Position numbers and translations under genes: made by a program
Shown: piece after piece, positions 6,206-14,733 of the stretch
Layout: the number at the start of each line of letters is the position of its first letter
Position numbering within the stretch: the first letter of the stretch is position 1
The notes under the pieces: model-generated
Told to the model about the DNA's origin: nothing
What the model saw: only the letters and a program-made list of their open reading frames with translations
Databases searched by the model: none
Origin: JAFGVL01 sp031553685
GTDB lineage: Bacteria > Bacteroidota > Bacteroidia > Bacteroidales > Paludibacteraceae
Reading direction: 5' to 3'
Assembly: GCA_031553685.1 (NCBI GenBank)
Contig: JAVBLE010000063.1
Location: 1-28,126 of the forward strand
Length of the DNA: 28,126 nt

Positions 6206-9200
6206 ATGAAAAGAATAAATAAAAAATATATTTTCCTGTTGGTTGCTATTTTACTGGCTTTTGGGCTGGCTAAGTGGTTTGAAGGGCTGCACAATCGTCC
6301 TGTGGGGAATCGGATTGATATTGAGGATTTTCAGCAAAAGCTGGATGTGAAGTATCGGGAGGCGGAATTGCATCTGGATTCGTTGCGGAAGCGGATTGAG
6401 ACGGGTAAACTGCCTTTTTTGCAGGGGGCGGATAAGGATATTTCGTACTATATTTATAATAAAGGTTCGCTGGTTTATTGGACGGATAATGAGTTGGGGA
6501 TGCCGTTGCAGTATAATTTGCTGCGGAACAAGGTGCCTTTTGCGCAACTTCAGAATGCATATTGTGTGTTGGTTGAGAGGGATTATAAGGCTTACCGGCT
6601 GCTGGCGGCTATTAAGGTAAAGAATAATTATGCTTCGCCGAATGCTTATTTGGTGAATGATTTTATGCCCGATTTTGAAATGTCGCCGCTTGTGCGGATT
6701 GTTTCGGGCAAAGAGGCGAATACGCATGCGGTTTTTACGCCTTCGCACAAGTATTTGTTTACGCTTGTGCAATCGAAAGAAGTGGCGGCTGAGAGTTTGT
6801 TTGCTACGCTGAGCGCTTTTTGCTGGCTTATTGGTTTTGTGTTGCTGCTGGTGGGGCTGCATGGTATTTATTGGTTCTTTGGGCGGAAAAGGCAGACGGC
6901 AGGCTTCTTCGCGATTTCGTTTTTGTTGTCGGGGGGAATTATTTGTTTGTGCTTTTTGCTGAATGTGCCTAAGACTGTGTTTTCGACTGAGCTTTTCTCG
7001 CCGTTGCAGTATGCTTCGGGTGGGTTGTTGTCGTCGCTGGGGCAGCTTGTTGTGGTGAGTTTGTTTGTTTTGGGCGAGGTTATTTATTTTATTACATCAG
7101 TAAAAAAGAGTCAGTTACCATTTTTCCGTCGTTATTTCTGGGTTACTCTGGTTGTTTTCCAATTGTTTTTTGTTGGATTTTTTTCAGGCATTTGTTGGTT
7201 GTTCCGCAGCTTGATTTATGATTCGTCGTCGGAGGTTACTTTGACTGATCTGGGGAATATTTCGGCGTATTCGGTTGTTTTTCTGCTACTGATTTTAACT
7301 TGGTTTGTGAGTTTTGTTTTGTTGCGCAACCGGCATTTGAATTTTTTGAAGAAAAAATATCGTGTTTCGATTATTTTGATTTCGAATGGAATTAGTGCGT
7401 TGCTGTTGCTTACAATTTGCCTGTTGTTGGGCTTTAGCATGATTATTCCGGTATGGTATTTTATTTTTTGTATCATTACGGATTATTCGTTGCTTTGGAG
7501 GAAACCGGCTTTTTCGGTTTCGCATGTTGTTGTGATGGTTTTTTGGTGTTCGTTGTTTGTGGTTTGGTTTTCAATCAAGCATACTTATATTAAACAAAAG
7601 AACCAGAATGAAATATTGGCTCAGAACTTGCACGCAAGCGACCTTTCGATGCGAAATATGCTTGCCGAAATTATGTTTGAAGATTTGAGCGATAATTTGT
7701 ACGACGATGAAACTTTGCTGGAAATGATTCGCGACCGCAATGTGGCTTTGATTGAAATTCAGAAGTATTTGCACCAGAAATATTTTCGTGGTTTTTGGGA
7801 TAATTATGATATGAAAATGTTTTTGTTTGATGGCAATAATTTTTCGACCGAAGATGCGGAGGAAAATGCTTATTACCTTGGGCTGAAAAACAGGGGCGAA
7901 CATATCAAGAAAAGTCTTTTTTACTTTTGTGGGGATAGCCATGCCAAGGTCGATTATTTGGGTGTGTTCCCTTTCAAGAATACAAATTTGTACATTAGTT
8001 TGCATTCCAAATTGCTGGCGGCAAGTTACGGTTATCCACAGCCTTTGCTCGAAACAGAAGGAAAACGGAACCTACACTCGGAAGTGTCTATCGCCAATTA
8101 CGAGAACGACAGCCTCATCTCCAAAACCGGCGACCACCTCTACCCAGCTTCTACAAAATGGATAAAGGGTATGGAAAACAACTCGTCGGTCAAGATAAAT
8201 AATCATGTGCATTTTGTGTATAAAACGAACAAAAACAACACAATCGTAATTAGCCAGCCGCAAAAGATTTCGCTTTATGCACATGTTACTTACTGCATTT
8301 ACTTGTTTTTGTTGTATATGATTGTTTTGGGTTTGGGGTACGCTTTATTTTTCTTTTTTAGCAAGAAAAAAATTTCATCATTCAGCTTTTTCAGCAAACT
8401 GCAATTATCGTATCTATCACTATTGGTAGTTAGTTTTTTGGCAATATTCTATGTTTCGACCAATTATATTATCAATCAGTATCAAAATAAGCAAAATGCT
8501 GATTTGGAAAACAAAACACAGTTTATCCGCAAGTATATCGAAGAGTCTTTTAAAAAGCACAACAACTTGAAAGAGGTAAATGTGGTGGATTTAGGATTTT
8601 ATTTGCAAGAGCTTTCGCAGATATATAAAACCGACATTCATGTGTATGACAAAAACGGATATTTGGTGGCGTCGTCGCAACCGATTATTTTTTCGAAAGG
8701 ATTGATGGGCTACTGCATGTCGCCGGTGCCGTTCTACAACAAAAAAGAAAATAACATACAAACCGAATCTATCGGGAAATTAAATTATCTGGCAGCATAT
8801 ACTGGTTTTTACAACAGTAAGGGAAAATTGTTGGGTTATATTGCCGTGCCGTCATTCTTAAGTGCAGACGCGATGCGCAAAGAGATTTTCAGTTTGCTTT
8901 CTACCATTATTAATATTTACTTGATAATAATTGCACTGGCTTTTATACTTAGTTTGGTTATTAACCGCCAACTGACAAAACCGATTAAAGCACTGGAAAA
9001 TAAACTGCGTACAATAAGTCTGAAGGAGCATAACCAGAAATTAGATTACAATCATAAAGATGAAATTGGCGAATTGGTTTCGCAATACAATAAAATGGTG
9101 GACAAACTGGAAGAAAGCGCCGCCATGCTTGCCAAATCGGAACGCGAATCGGCGTGGAAACTGATGGCGCGGCAAGTTACACACGAAATAAACAATCCGC

Positions 9201-9814
9201 TCACACCGATGAAACTCACCATACAACAACTGCAACGCATGCAGGCTGAGGGAAATGATGATTTTGAAAAGTATTTTAAAAAATCGTCCAAAATGCTGAT
9301 TGAACAAATAGAACATCTGTCCAATATTGCAACCGCATTTTCTGATTTTGCCAAAATGCCCGAAGCGAAGCACGAATGTATTGACCTGCCTGATCGTCTG
9401 GAAACTATTGTCGATTTATTCCGCAATAATAATGAAGAAATTGATATTGAATACACCAAACCTTCGGAACGGATTTGCGTACTTGCCGACAAGGAACAGC
9501 TTACCCAAGTATTCAACAATTTGATAAAAAATGCCATACAAGCCATTCCACCCGAAAGGAAAGGAAAAGTTACGGTCAATATTTCCAAAGAAAATCACAA
9601 AGTTGTGGTAGAAGTGAAAGACAATGGTACCGGCATTCCGCCCGAAGCTCAGGATAAGTTGTTTGTGCCGAATTTTACCACAAAAACGAGCGGAATGGGA
9701 CTTGGTTTAGCTATTGTAAAAAATATTGTGATAGGCAACGGTGGAAGCATCTGGTTTGAAAGTACCGAAAACGAGGGAACAAGTTTCTTCGTGAAATTGC
9801 CGTTGGATGAGTGA
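6206..9814 (+). CDS. very large NtrY-like membrane sensor histidine kinase
   Basis: A 1202-residue sensor kinase. From the N-terminus: a membrane helix (about 5-23), an extracytoplasmic region (about 24-195), a block of seven or so helices (about 200-460), a second soluble region (about 460-690), two helices (about 690-755), a third sensor region (about 755-890), a helix (about 900-925) and a HAMP segment (NRQLTKPIKALENKL). The kinase core has the H box VTHEINNPLTPMKL with phospho-acceptor His993, the N box NNLIKNAIQAI, and G boxes VKDNGTGIP and GMGLGLAIV. The H box with NPLTP resembles NtrY. The open frame reaches back to 6104, but that part lies in the palindromic repeat, so ATG 6206 is chosen. 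No response regulator is adjacent; its partner and signal are unknown. Confidence 0.9.
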   Translation: MKRINKKYIFLLVAILLAFGLAKWFEGLHNRPVGNRIDIEDFQQKLDVKYREAELHLDSLRKRIETGKLPFLQGADKDISYYIYNKGSLVYWTDNELGMPLQYNLLRNKVPFAQLQNAYCVLVERDYKAYRLLAAIKVKNNYASPNAYLVNDFMPDFEMSPLVRIVSGKEANTHAVFTPSHKYLFTLVQSKEVAAESLFATLSAFCWLIGFVLLLVGLHGIYWFFGRKRQTAGFFAISFLLSGGIICLCFLLNVPKTVFSTELFSPLQYASGGLLSSLGQLVVVSLFVLGEVIYFITSVKKSQLPFFRRYFWVTLVVFQLFFVGFFSGICWLFRSLIYDSSSEVTLTDLGNISAYSVVFLLLILTWFVSFVLLRNRHLNFLKKKYRVSIILISNGISALLLLTICLLLGFSMIIPVWYFIFCIITDYSLLWRKPAFSVSHVVVMVFWCSLFVVWFSIKHTYIKQKNQNEILAQNLHASDLSMRNMLAEIMFEDLSDNLYDDETLLEMIRDRNVALIEIQKYLHQKYFRGFWDNYDMKMFLFDGNNFSTEDAEENAYYLGLKNRGEHIKKSLFYFCGDSHAKVDYLGVFPFKNTNLYISLHSKLLAASYGYPQPLLETEGKRNLHSEVSIANYENDSLISKTGDHLYPASTKWIKGMENNSSVKINNHVHFVYKTNKNNTIVISQPQKISLYAHVTYCIYLFLLYMIVLGLGYALFFFFSKKKISSFSFFSKLQLSYLSLLVVSFLAIFYVSTNYIINQYQNKQNADLENKTQFIRKYIEESFKKHNNLKEVNVVDLGFYLQELSQIYKTDIHVYDKNGYLVASSQPIIFSKGLMGYCMSPVPFYNKKENNIQTESIGKLNYLAAYTGFYNSKGKLLGYIAVPSFLSADAMRKEIFSLLSTIINIYLIIIALAFILSLVINRQLTKPIKALENKLRTISLKEHNQKLDYNHKDEIGELVSQYNKMVDKLEESAAMLAKSERESAWKLMARQVTHEINNPLTPMKLTIQQLQRMQAEGNDDFEKYFKKSSKMLIEQIEHLSNIATAFSDFAKMPEAKHECIDLPDRLETIVDLFRNNNEEIDIEYTKPSERICVLADKEQLTQVFNNLIKNAIQAIPPERKGKVTVNISKENHKVVVEVKDNGTGIPPEAQDKLFVPNFTTKTSGMGLGLAIVKNIVIGNGGSIWFESTENEGTSFFVKLPLDE

Positions 9815-9825
9815 TTTGAAATTCA

Positions 9826-9851
9826 AAGTTCAAAGATTAATCCTTGAACTT
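9826..9851. terminator. palindrome between convergent genes
   Basis: AAGTTCAA (9826-9833) and TTGAACTT (9844-9851) flank the self-complementary GATTAATC. It overlaps the last codons of the ABC-F gene and lies 11 bases after the kinase stop. It has no long T-run, so a terminator role shared by both genes is plausible but not certain. It shares the TTCAAAGATT word with the hairpin at 3112-3182. Confidence 0.4.
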
Positions 9852-11786
9852 TTGAACTTCTTCTGAGAGCAATTCCCACTCATACATCTTTTGTTCCAGT
9901 TCCCGTTTTTTCTTTTCGTATAAATCAAACAAAGAAGTGTCCGTTGCTTTTTCGGGATTTTGCAGATCGGTTTCTATATTGGCCAATTCGGTTTCGAGTG
10001 CGGCTATTTGATTTTCAGCTTCTTCAACAGCTCGTTCGGCTTTGCGCAAGAGTTTACTTTGCTCTTTGCGGGCTTCGTAGCTGAGTTTGTTATCCGATGC
10101 AGGTAGTGTTTCGGTAGGGGCGTTGCATGCAACGCCCCTACTTGCAATACCTCTACCAAATTCCAATTGATTGAGGCTCTCTATATTCTTTTTTTGCAAG
10201 AAATCATAAATACCCCCTATATGTTCGCGTACTTTTTGGTTGGCGAATTCATATACTTTATCTACCAAACCATCGAGAAACTCGCGGTCGTGCGAAACCA
10301 CAATCACCGTTCCATCAAAGGCTTTAATCGCATTTTTCAACACATCTTTACTTTGCATATCGAGGTGATTGGTTGGCTCATCGAGTATAAGCAAATTGAC
10401 AGGTTCGAGTAACAGACGAATCATCGCCAAGCGGCTACGCTCTCCCCCGCTAAGCACTTTCACTTTCTTATCCGAAGCCTCGCCACCAAACATAAAGGCT
10501 CCGAGAATATCGCGTATCTTGGTGCGAATATCGCCTACCGCAACATAATCAATGGTTTCAAAAACTGTTTTTTCACCATCCAACAAACTGGCTTGATTTT
10601 GTGCAAAGTAACCAATCTTGACATTGTGCCCGAGTTTCATCGTGCCGCTGTATTGGATTTCGTCCATAATACATTTTACCAAAGTCGATTTTCCTTCGCC
10701 GTTTTTGCCCACAAACGCTACTTTATCACCTCTGTTGATAATCAAACCAATATCGTTCAGCACAACATGGTCGCCATAGGCTTTTGTCAAATGCTCAATC
10801 TCGACAGGAATTGTGCCCGAGCGCGGCGCAGGCGGAAACTTCAAATTCAAACGAGAAGTATCTTCCATATCCACTTCAATGCGCTCTACTTTTTCCAATT
10901 GTTTAATGCGCGATTGCACTTGCACCGATTTGGTGGCTTTGTAGCGAAACCGTTCGATAAACTCTTCGGTGTCGGCAATCATTTTCTGTTGGTTTTCGTA
11001 AGCGCGCATTTGCTGTTCGCGGCGTTCTTTGCGCAACTCAACATACTTATCGTAATTAACACGGTAATCGTAAATCTGCCCCAACGAGATTTCAATAGTA
11101 CGGGTAGTTACAGCATTGATAAAAGCACGGTCGTGCGACACAAGCATAACTGCCGAAGGGCTTGTTGTTAAGAAATTTTCAAGCCACTGGATCGATTCAA
11201 TATCAAGGTGGTTGGTAGGTTCGTCGAGCAACAGCACATCGGGGCGTTGCAACAGGATTTTAGCCAATTCGATACGCATACGCCAACCACCGGAGAACTC
11301 ACTTGTTTGCCGATCAAAATCCGAGCGCAAAAAACCTAAGCCAAGCAGCGTTTTTTCTACATCGGCTATATAATCGGCGCCACCCATCATGGATAATTTT
11401 TCGGTTTCGTGTGTGAGGTCGTCAATCAGTTTCAGGTAGCTTTCGCTTTCGTAATCGGTGCGTTCGGCAAGCTCGACAGTATGTTTATCAATCAGCTTTT
11501 GTTGTTCAAAAATACCTGCAAAAGCTTTTTCGGCTTCCTGCATTACAGTAGAGCCGTCATGGTGAATCATGTGCTGTGGCAGATAACCTATTTTTAGGTC
11601 TTTAGGAATAACCAAATTGCCCGAAGTAGGCTGTTGCAATCCGGCAATAATTTTAAGCAGTGTACTTTTACCTGCTCCATTTTTGCCCACCAAGGCTATT
11701 TTATCTTTTGGATTAACAAGAAATGTAATACCATCGAACAAGGTGTGTCCGCTAAATTCGACTGTGAGTTGCTCTACTGAAACCAT
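9837..11786 (-). CDS. ABC-F family ATPase (ribosome-associated)
   Basis: A 649-residue protein with two ABC ATPase domains and no membrane segments, the layout of ABC-F factors that bind the ribosomal E site and relieve stalled translation. Domain 1: Walker A GKNGAGKST (about 35), signature SGGWRMR, Walker B LLLDEPTNHLD. Domain 2: Walker A GKNGEGKST, signature LSGGERSRL, Walker B LILDEPTNHLD. The interdomain linker is rich in Arg and Gln as usual. A C-terminal coiled coil spans about 570-649. The linker before it (residues about 543-562) is encoded by an in-frame palindromic repeat (10102-10157). It resembles the housekeeping YdiF/Uup type more than antibiotic resistance types; the exact subfamily is not decided. 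Confidence 0.93.
   Translation of the reverse strand: MVSVEQLTVEFSGHTLFDGITFLVNPKDKIALVGKNGAGKSTLLKIIAGLQQPTSGNLVIPKDLKIGYLPQHMIHHDGSTVMQEAEKAFAGIFEQQKLIDKHTVELAERTDYESESYLKLIDDLTHETEKLSMMGGADYIADVEKTLLGLGFLRSDFDRQTSEFSGGWRMRIELAKILLQRPDVLLLDEPTNHLDIESIQWLENFLTTSPSAVMLVSHDRAFINAVTTRTIEISLGQIYDYRVNYDKYVELRKERREQQMRAYENQQKMIADTEEFIERFRYKATKSVQVQSRIKQLEKVERIEVDMEDTSRLNLKFPPAPRSGTIPVEIEHLTKAYGDHVVLNDIGLIINRGDKVAFVGKNGEGKSTLVKCIMDEIQYSGTMKLGHNVKIGYFAQNQASLLDGEKTVFETIDYVAVGDIRTKIRDILGAFMFGGEASDKKVKVLSGGERSRLAMIRLLLEPVNLLILDEPTNHLDMQSKDVLKNAIKAFDGTVIVVSHDREFLDGLVDKVYEFANQKVREHIGGIYDFLQKKNIESLNQLEFGRGIASRGVACNAPTETLPASDNKLSYEARKEQSKLLRKAERAVEEAENQIAALETELANIETDLQNPEKATDTSLFDLYEKKKRELEQKMYEWELLSEEVQKFKD
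10102..10157. repeat. palindromic repeat inserted in the ABC-F coding sequence
   Basis: A perfect 28-bp palindrome (10114-10141, arms GTAGGGGCGTTGCA) is enclosed by a further 5-bp pair GGTAG/CTACC (10102-10106 with 10153-10157). The GTAGGGGCG...CGCCCCTAC form is a repeat type otherwise expected between genes. Here it is read in frame as GIASRGVACNAP within a linker ahead of the coiled coil. Confidence 0.85.
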
Positions 11787-12092
11787 CTACCTATTTACTA
11801 TTTTTCAATTTACTATTTACTATTTTTGAAAACGGCAAAGGTAGGGAAAATTTGAGGAATTGATAATTTACAAAAAAACTATGCTTCAGTTTGGCATAGT
11901 TGGTTTTTATTTTTGCAGCGAAAAAGAATTGAAAATGTGAAAATTTGGCTCAAAAAACCCAGATCAGTTAAATAACATTAAATTCTTCCGAAATTTGCCT
12001 TTTTTTGTCATTTCTTGGGTGGCTTTTTCGTATTGTATATATTGCAAGTTTAAAACCGAAAATTAATATCCAATTTTTAAAATCTAACAAAT
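11787..12092. promoter_or_regulatory. divergent intergenic region, with minus-strand -7 box and hairpin
   Basis: TACCTTTG on the minus strand (11843-11836) is a very typical Bacteroidetes -7 box for the ABC-F gene, 50 bases before its ATG. No TTTG lies at 20 bases; the nearest is 27 away. Positions 11790-11826 repeat TTTACTATTT words. An 8-bp hairpin (AACTATGC 11877-11884 with 11894-11901) has T-rich sequence on both sides. For the plus-strand ankyrin gene only a weak -7 match, TATTTTTG at 11908-11915, was found. Nothing else is seen. Confidence 0.55.
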
Positions 12093-12617
12093 ATGAATCA
12101 GTCGATAAACGAAAAGTTATTTTTAGCAGTAAAAACGGACAATGTTACCGAAGTAGAAAAAGTATTGACCGCTGAAAAAATCAACGCGGCAAGTTATTTT
12201 GGCGCAAAATCCATTGTGCTTGCGGCAGCGCAAGAGAATTTGGAAATTTTGAAAATGTTGTTGGAAAACGGTGCAAAATTCAATCGCGAAAGTTTTTGGA
12301 AACGCCCTGCGTCCATGGCTCTGTCGGACACACTCAAACACGGAAACATCGAAATTTTGAAACTATTGCTCCAATACGGCGCCGGAGTGGAGAAAAGAAT
12401 GTGTGCCAAATTATTGGAAATCGCCGTATTGAGCAGGCATTTAGAATTATTAAAGCTATTGCTCATCGGCGGCGCAAAAATCAATAACCGCAGCACCGGA
12501 CTTGCACCTCTTCTGAAATACGCCAAAGAAAACGGCGATACGGAAATGATAGAAATATTGGAAACAGCGAAAAAAGAACGCAAAGAAGCAAAAACGAATT
12601 TTAAACCTGAAAAATAA
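12093..12617 (+). CDS. ankyrin-repeat protein
   Basis: A 174-residue soluble protein made of about four ankyrin repeats, visible as recurring NLEILKMLLENGAKFN, NIEILKLLLQYGAGVE and HLELLKLLLIGGAKIN units at roughly 33-residue spacing. It has a basic C-terminal tail (KKERKEAKTNFKPEK). There is no signal peptide or membrane helix, so it should be cytoplasmic and act by protein binding. It is the first gene of a closely spaced plus-strand run; the next gene starts 4 bases after its stop. Small ankyrin proteins of this kind often accompany toxins or defence genes, but nothing in this protein itself shows that. Confidence 0.85.
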   Translation: MNQSINEKLFLAVKTDNVTEVEKVLTAEKINAASYFGAKSIVLAAAQENLEILKMLLENGAKFNRESFWKRPASMALSDTLKHGNIEILKLLLQYGAGVEKRMCAKLLEIAVLSRHLELLKLLLIGGAKINNRSTGLAPLLKYAKENGDTEMIEILETAKKERKEAKTNFKPEK

Positions 12618-12621
12618 AATT

Positions 12622-13587
12622 ATGAACGAAAAAAAATCACATATTCCAAAATTTCAAATTCCAGCAACCTTTGCAAGTGGATATGATTATTTGAGACATC
12701 TAACTTACAACGGAGCAGAACGAAATTACAAAGTAATTACGGAAGAAATTTGCAAACGAATTGATGAAGAATTGGAAGCAATCCGAATAAAAGGATTTGT
12801 AGACTGTTTTCTTGTTTTACAAGAAATTATGCAGGCTGTTAGGGGAATGAATATCCTTATGTCGGCGCGCGCTACGAGCAGTGGTTCTGTTGTGAATTAT
12901 TGTTTGGGAATTACCGACATCGACCCTGTGAAATACGGCTTGCGCTACGAGTCGTTTCTCAAGCTCGATAAAACAACGCTTCCTTATTTCGCTTTCGATT
13001 TGGAAGAAGGCGGGCAAGGGGAAATTGAGCTTTGGATTAAAGAAAAATACGGGAAAGAGCGAGTGGCAAGAATGGCGACTTTCTCGAAAAATAAGGACAG
13101 AATGGGCGTGCACCCTTTTGCGATTGTGATTGGCGCAGAAAATTTGGAAAATATTTTTTCGCTCGTTGAGATAAACGGACAAAAACTGATTCCGCACGAG
13201 CGTTCTTACATCAAAGAAAAAGGCTTGGTCATATTGGATTTTTTAGAATTAAGAACCTTGTCGGCTATCAAAGAAATGGCATCAAACATCAAAAAAACGC
13301 AAGAAATTGAGATTGATATTTCAAAAATTCCGCTCGACGATGCCAAAACTTTTCAGCTTTTCGGGAAAGGCGGTACGAAAAATGTGTTTTGGGTTACACA
13401 TTTACAGGAAGAAATGCAGACTTATTTACATCAATCGCCACCCTGCAAATTTGAGGATTTAATTGCTTTGATAACATTGTTTTATGAAAGCGATATTGTT
13501 AAACCGCACTATGTTACTAATGCCCTTCTCACTTATCGAATGGCGTATTTGAAAGCGAATTTTCCAAATGAATTTATTAACCACTAA
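12622..13587 (+). CDS. truncated, probably inactive DnaE-like polymerase core protein
   Basis: A 321-residue protein that I align to the palm region of DNA polymerase III alpha (DnaE, about 1100 or more residues). Matches in order: KGFVDCFLVLQEIMQAVR (DnaE: GF..YFLIVQD), SARATSSGSVVNYCLGITDIDPVKYGL..ESFL (residues 81-113; DnaE GRGSAAGSLVAYCLGITDIDP), PYFAFDL (121-127; DnaE PDIDxDF), HPFAIVI (164-170; DnaE HAAGVVI), LVILDFLELRTL (202-213), IPLDD..TFQLF, DLIALITLF, and TYRMAYLKANFPNEF (304-318; DnaE AYQ.AYLKAHYP.EF). The PHP domain, most of the fingers, and all C-terminal domains are missing. Two of the three catalytic aspartates are replaced (Tyr122, Ala124); Asp126 and Asp206 remain. The protein is an intact, uninterrupted frame in a tight gene run, so it looks maintained and not simply decaying. 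Function unknown. Confidence 0.8.
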   Translation: MNEKKSHIPKFQIPATFASGYDYLRHLTYNGAERNYKVITEEICKRIDEELEAIRIKGFVDCFLVLQEIMQAVRGMNILMSARATSSGSVVNYCLGITDIDPVKYGLRYESFLKLDKTTLPYFAFDLEEGGQGEIELWIKEKYGKERVARMATFSKNKDRMGVHPFAIVIGAENLENIFSLVEINGQKLIPHERSYIKEKGLVILDFLELRTLSAIKEMASNIKKTQEIEIDISKIPLDDAKTFQLFGKGGTKNVFWVTHLQEEMQTYLHQSPPCKFEDLIALITLFYESDIVKPHYVTNALLTYRMAYLKANFPNEFINH

Positions 13588-13599
13588 AAACAAAAAACA

Positions 13600-13824
13600 A
13601 TGTATTGGACACTTGAATTAGCCTCAAAATTAGAAGATGCGCCTTTTCCGGCAAGCAAAGAAGAATTGATCGATTATGCCGTGCGTACGGGACTACTCCC
13701 CGAACTGATTGAAAACCTGCAAGAACTCGAAGATGAAGGAGAAATCTACGAAAATATTTTCGACATTTGGCCGGATTATCCTACCACTGATGAGGAATTT
13801 GGAATTAATCCTGAGGAGTATTGA
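13600..13824 (+). CDS. DUF2795 family small protein
   Basis: A 74-residue acidic protein beginning MYWTLELASKLEDAPFPASKEELIDYA and ending in an acidic tail with WPDYPTTDEEF. I recognise this as the small DUF2795-type protein common in Bacteroidetes, of unknown molecular function. The family has a short helical core with a P.S..ELI.YA..TG motif. It lies 12 bases after the DnaE-like gene and 45 before the next gene. Whether it belongs functionally to this run or is a displaced housekeeping gene is unclear. Confidence 0.8.
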   Translation: MYWTLELASKLEDAPFPASKEELIDYAVRTGLLPELIENLQELEDEGEIYENIFDIWPDYPTTDEEFGINPEEY

Positions 13825-13869
13825 TAAAAAATGTATCTTTATGAATTATTAATTTAAAAAGTAAATATT

Positions 13870-14733
13870 ATGGCAAACGAAACTAACAAGGTAAAAGGTG
13901 TTTTCGATTCTTTAAAAATAGAATCAGAAATATTTGAAGAACTAAACAAAAAACAACCTAATTGGTGGAAACTTTTTTGTAAAGACGAGGAATTGTATAT
14001 TGAAATTCGCAAAGACAACTATATCAATATTTATTACAACGGCGGAAATGTTGCTAAAATTGTATTTAAAAAAGGAAAATTTAAAGCGACAATACATCAA
14101 AAATATTTGGGAGATATCAAACCTCGTGGAAAAACTCAAAAAGGGAAAGATAAATTTGAATATGATGAATTGGATTTATCTACAATAGATGAAAACAAAC
14201 TTACATTGATAAAAACAAATATAAGAAAAGAATATTCAGACCAATACAGCGACACCGAAAAACCTGCTGAAAAATGGTTGCAATGTAAATTAATTCTCAA
14301 AAATCAAAACTATATTGATTCGGAATTTGCATACAATAGAGATGAAGAAATTCCAAATTTGAGAATCGATTTAGTTGAATTAGAAAATGGAATTTTGTCT
14401 TTTGTTGAGCTTAAACGCATTGATGACGGTCGTTTATTACATGATGAAAAACGAAATGAAAAAGATCCTGACATTATTGCTCAAATGAAAAGCTATGAGA
14501 AATTTATTTTCAAATATGAAAAGGAAATTATTGGTTATTATAAGAAATTAATAGAATTAAAAAATGATCTAGGATTATTTAAACAAAGCATCAATTTTGA
14601 ACTTAATAAAACACCAAAATTACTTATAGTAAATACATACAAGGTAAAAAATACTCGACGAGAAAATAGAATTGAAAAGATTAAAAAGTTATTGATTGAT
14701 AACTACATTAATTATAATATTGTAGAAAAATGA
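13870..14733 (+). CDS. PD-(D/E)XK nuclease-like protein
   Basis: A 287-residue soluble protein. Residues 163-190 fit a PD-(D/E)XK active site: Asp167 in LRIDLVEL, then Glu180-x-Lys182 in ILSFVELKR on the next strand, followed by a helix with Q205xxxY209 (AQMKSYEKF), the kind of motif that follows the core in RecB-like nucleases. The N-terminal 120 residues are beta-rich (LYIEIRKDNYINIYYNGGNVAKIVF) and not recognised. The C-terminus is basic with a predicted strand (PKLLIVNTY). Its stop overlaps the start of the beta-CASP gene by 4 bases (ATGA), implying coupled translation. The DNA is clearly more A+T-rich than the flanking housekeeping genes. Nuclease activity and substrate (DNA or RNA) are inferred, not shown. 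Confidence 0.7.
   Translation: MANETNKVKGVFDSLKIESEIFEELNKKQPNWWKLFCKDEELYIEIRKDNYINIYYNGGNVAKIVFKKGKFKATIHQKYLGDIKPRGKTQKGKDKFEYDELDLSTIDENKLTLIKTNIRKEYSDQYSDTEKPAEKWLQCKLILKNQNYIDSEFAYNRDEEIPNLRIDLVELENGILSFVELKRIDDGRLLHDEKRNEKDPDIIAQMKSYEKFIFKYEKEIIGYYKKLIELKNDLGLFKQSINFELNKTPKLLIVNTYKVKNTRRENRIEKIKKLLIDNYINYNIVEK

Noticed and set aside
6251..6862. A 203-codon minus-strand open frame opposite the kinase gene
   Set aside because: Composition rich in His, Gln, Ile and Arg is the usual antisense shadow of a membrane protein gene; no ribosome binding site or motif.
11870..11915. Possible attenuator hairpin (AACTATGC stem) controlling the ABC-F gene
   Set aside because: A much better -7 box, TACCTTTG, lies between the hairpin and the gene, so the transcript should start downstream of the hairpin.
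12622..13587. A simple broken remnant of the housekeeping dnaE gene
   Set aside because: The frame is uninterrupted, lacks internal parts cleanly, and sits in a tight gene run; decay would be expected to leave stops and shifts. Not fully excluded without homologues.
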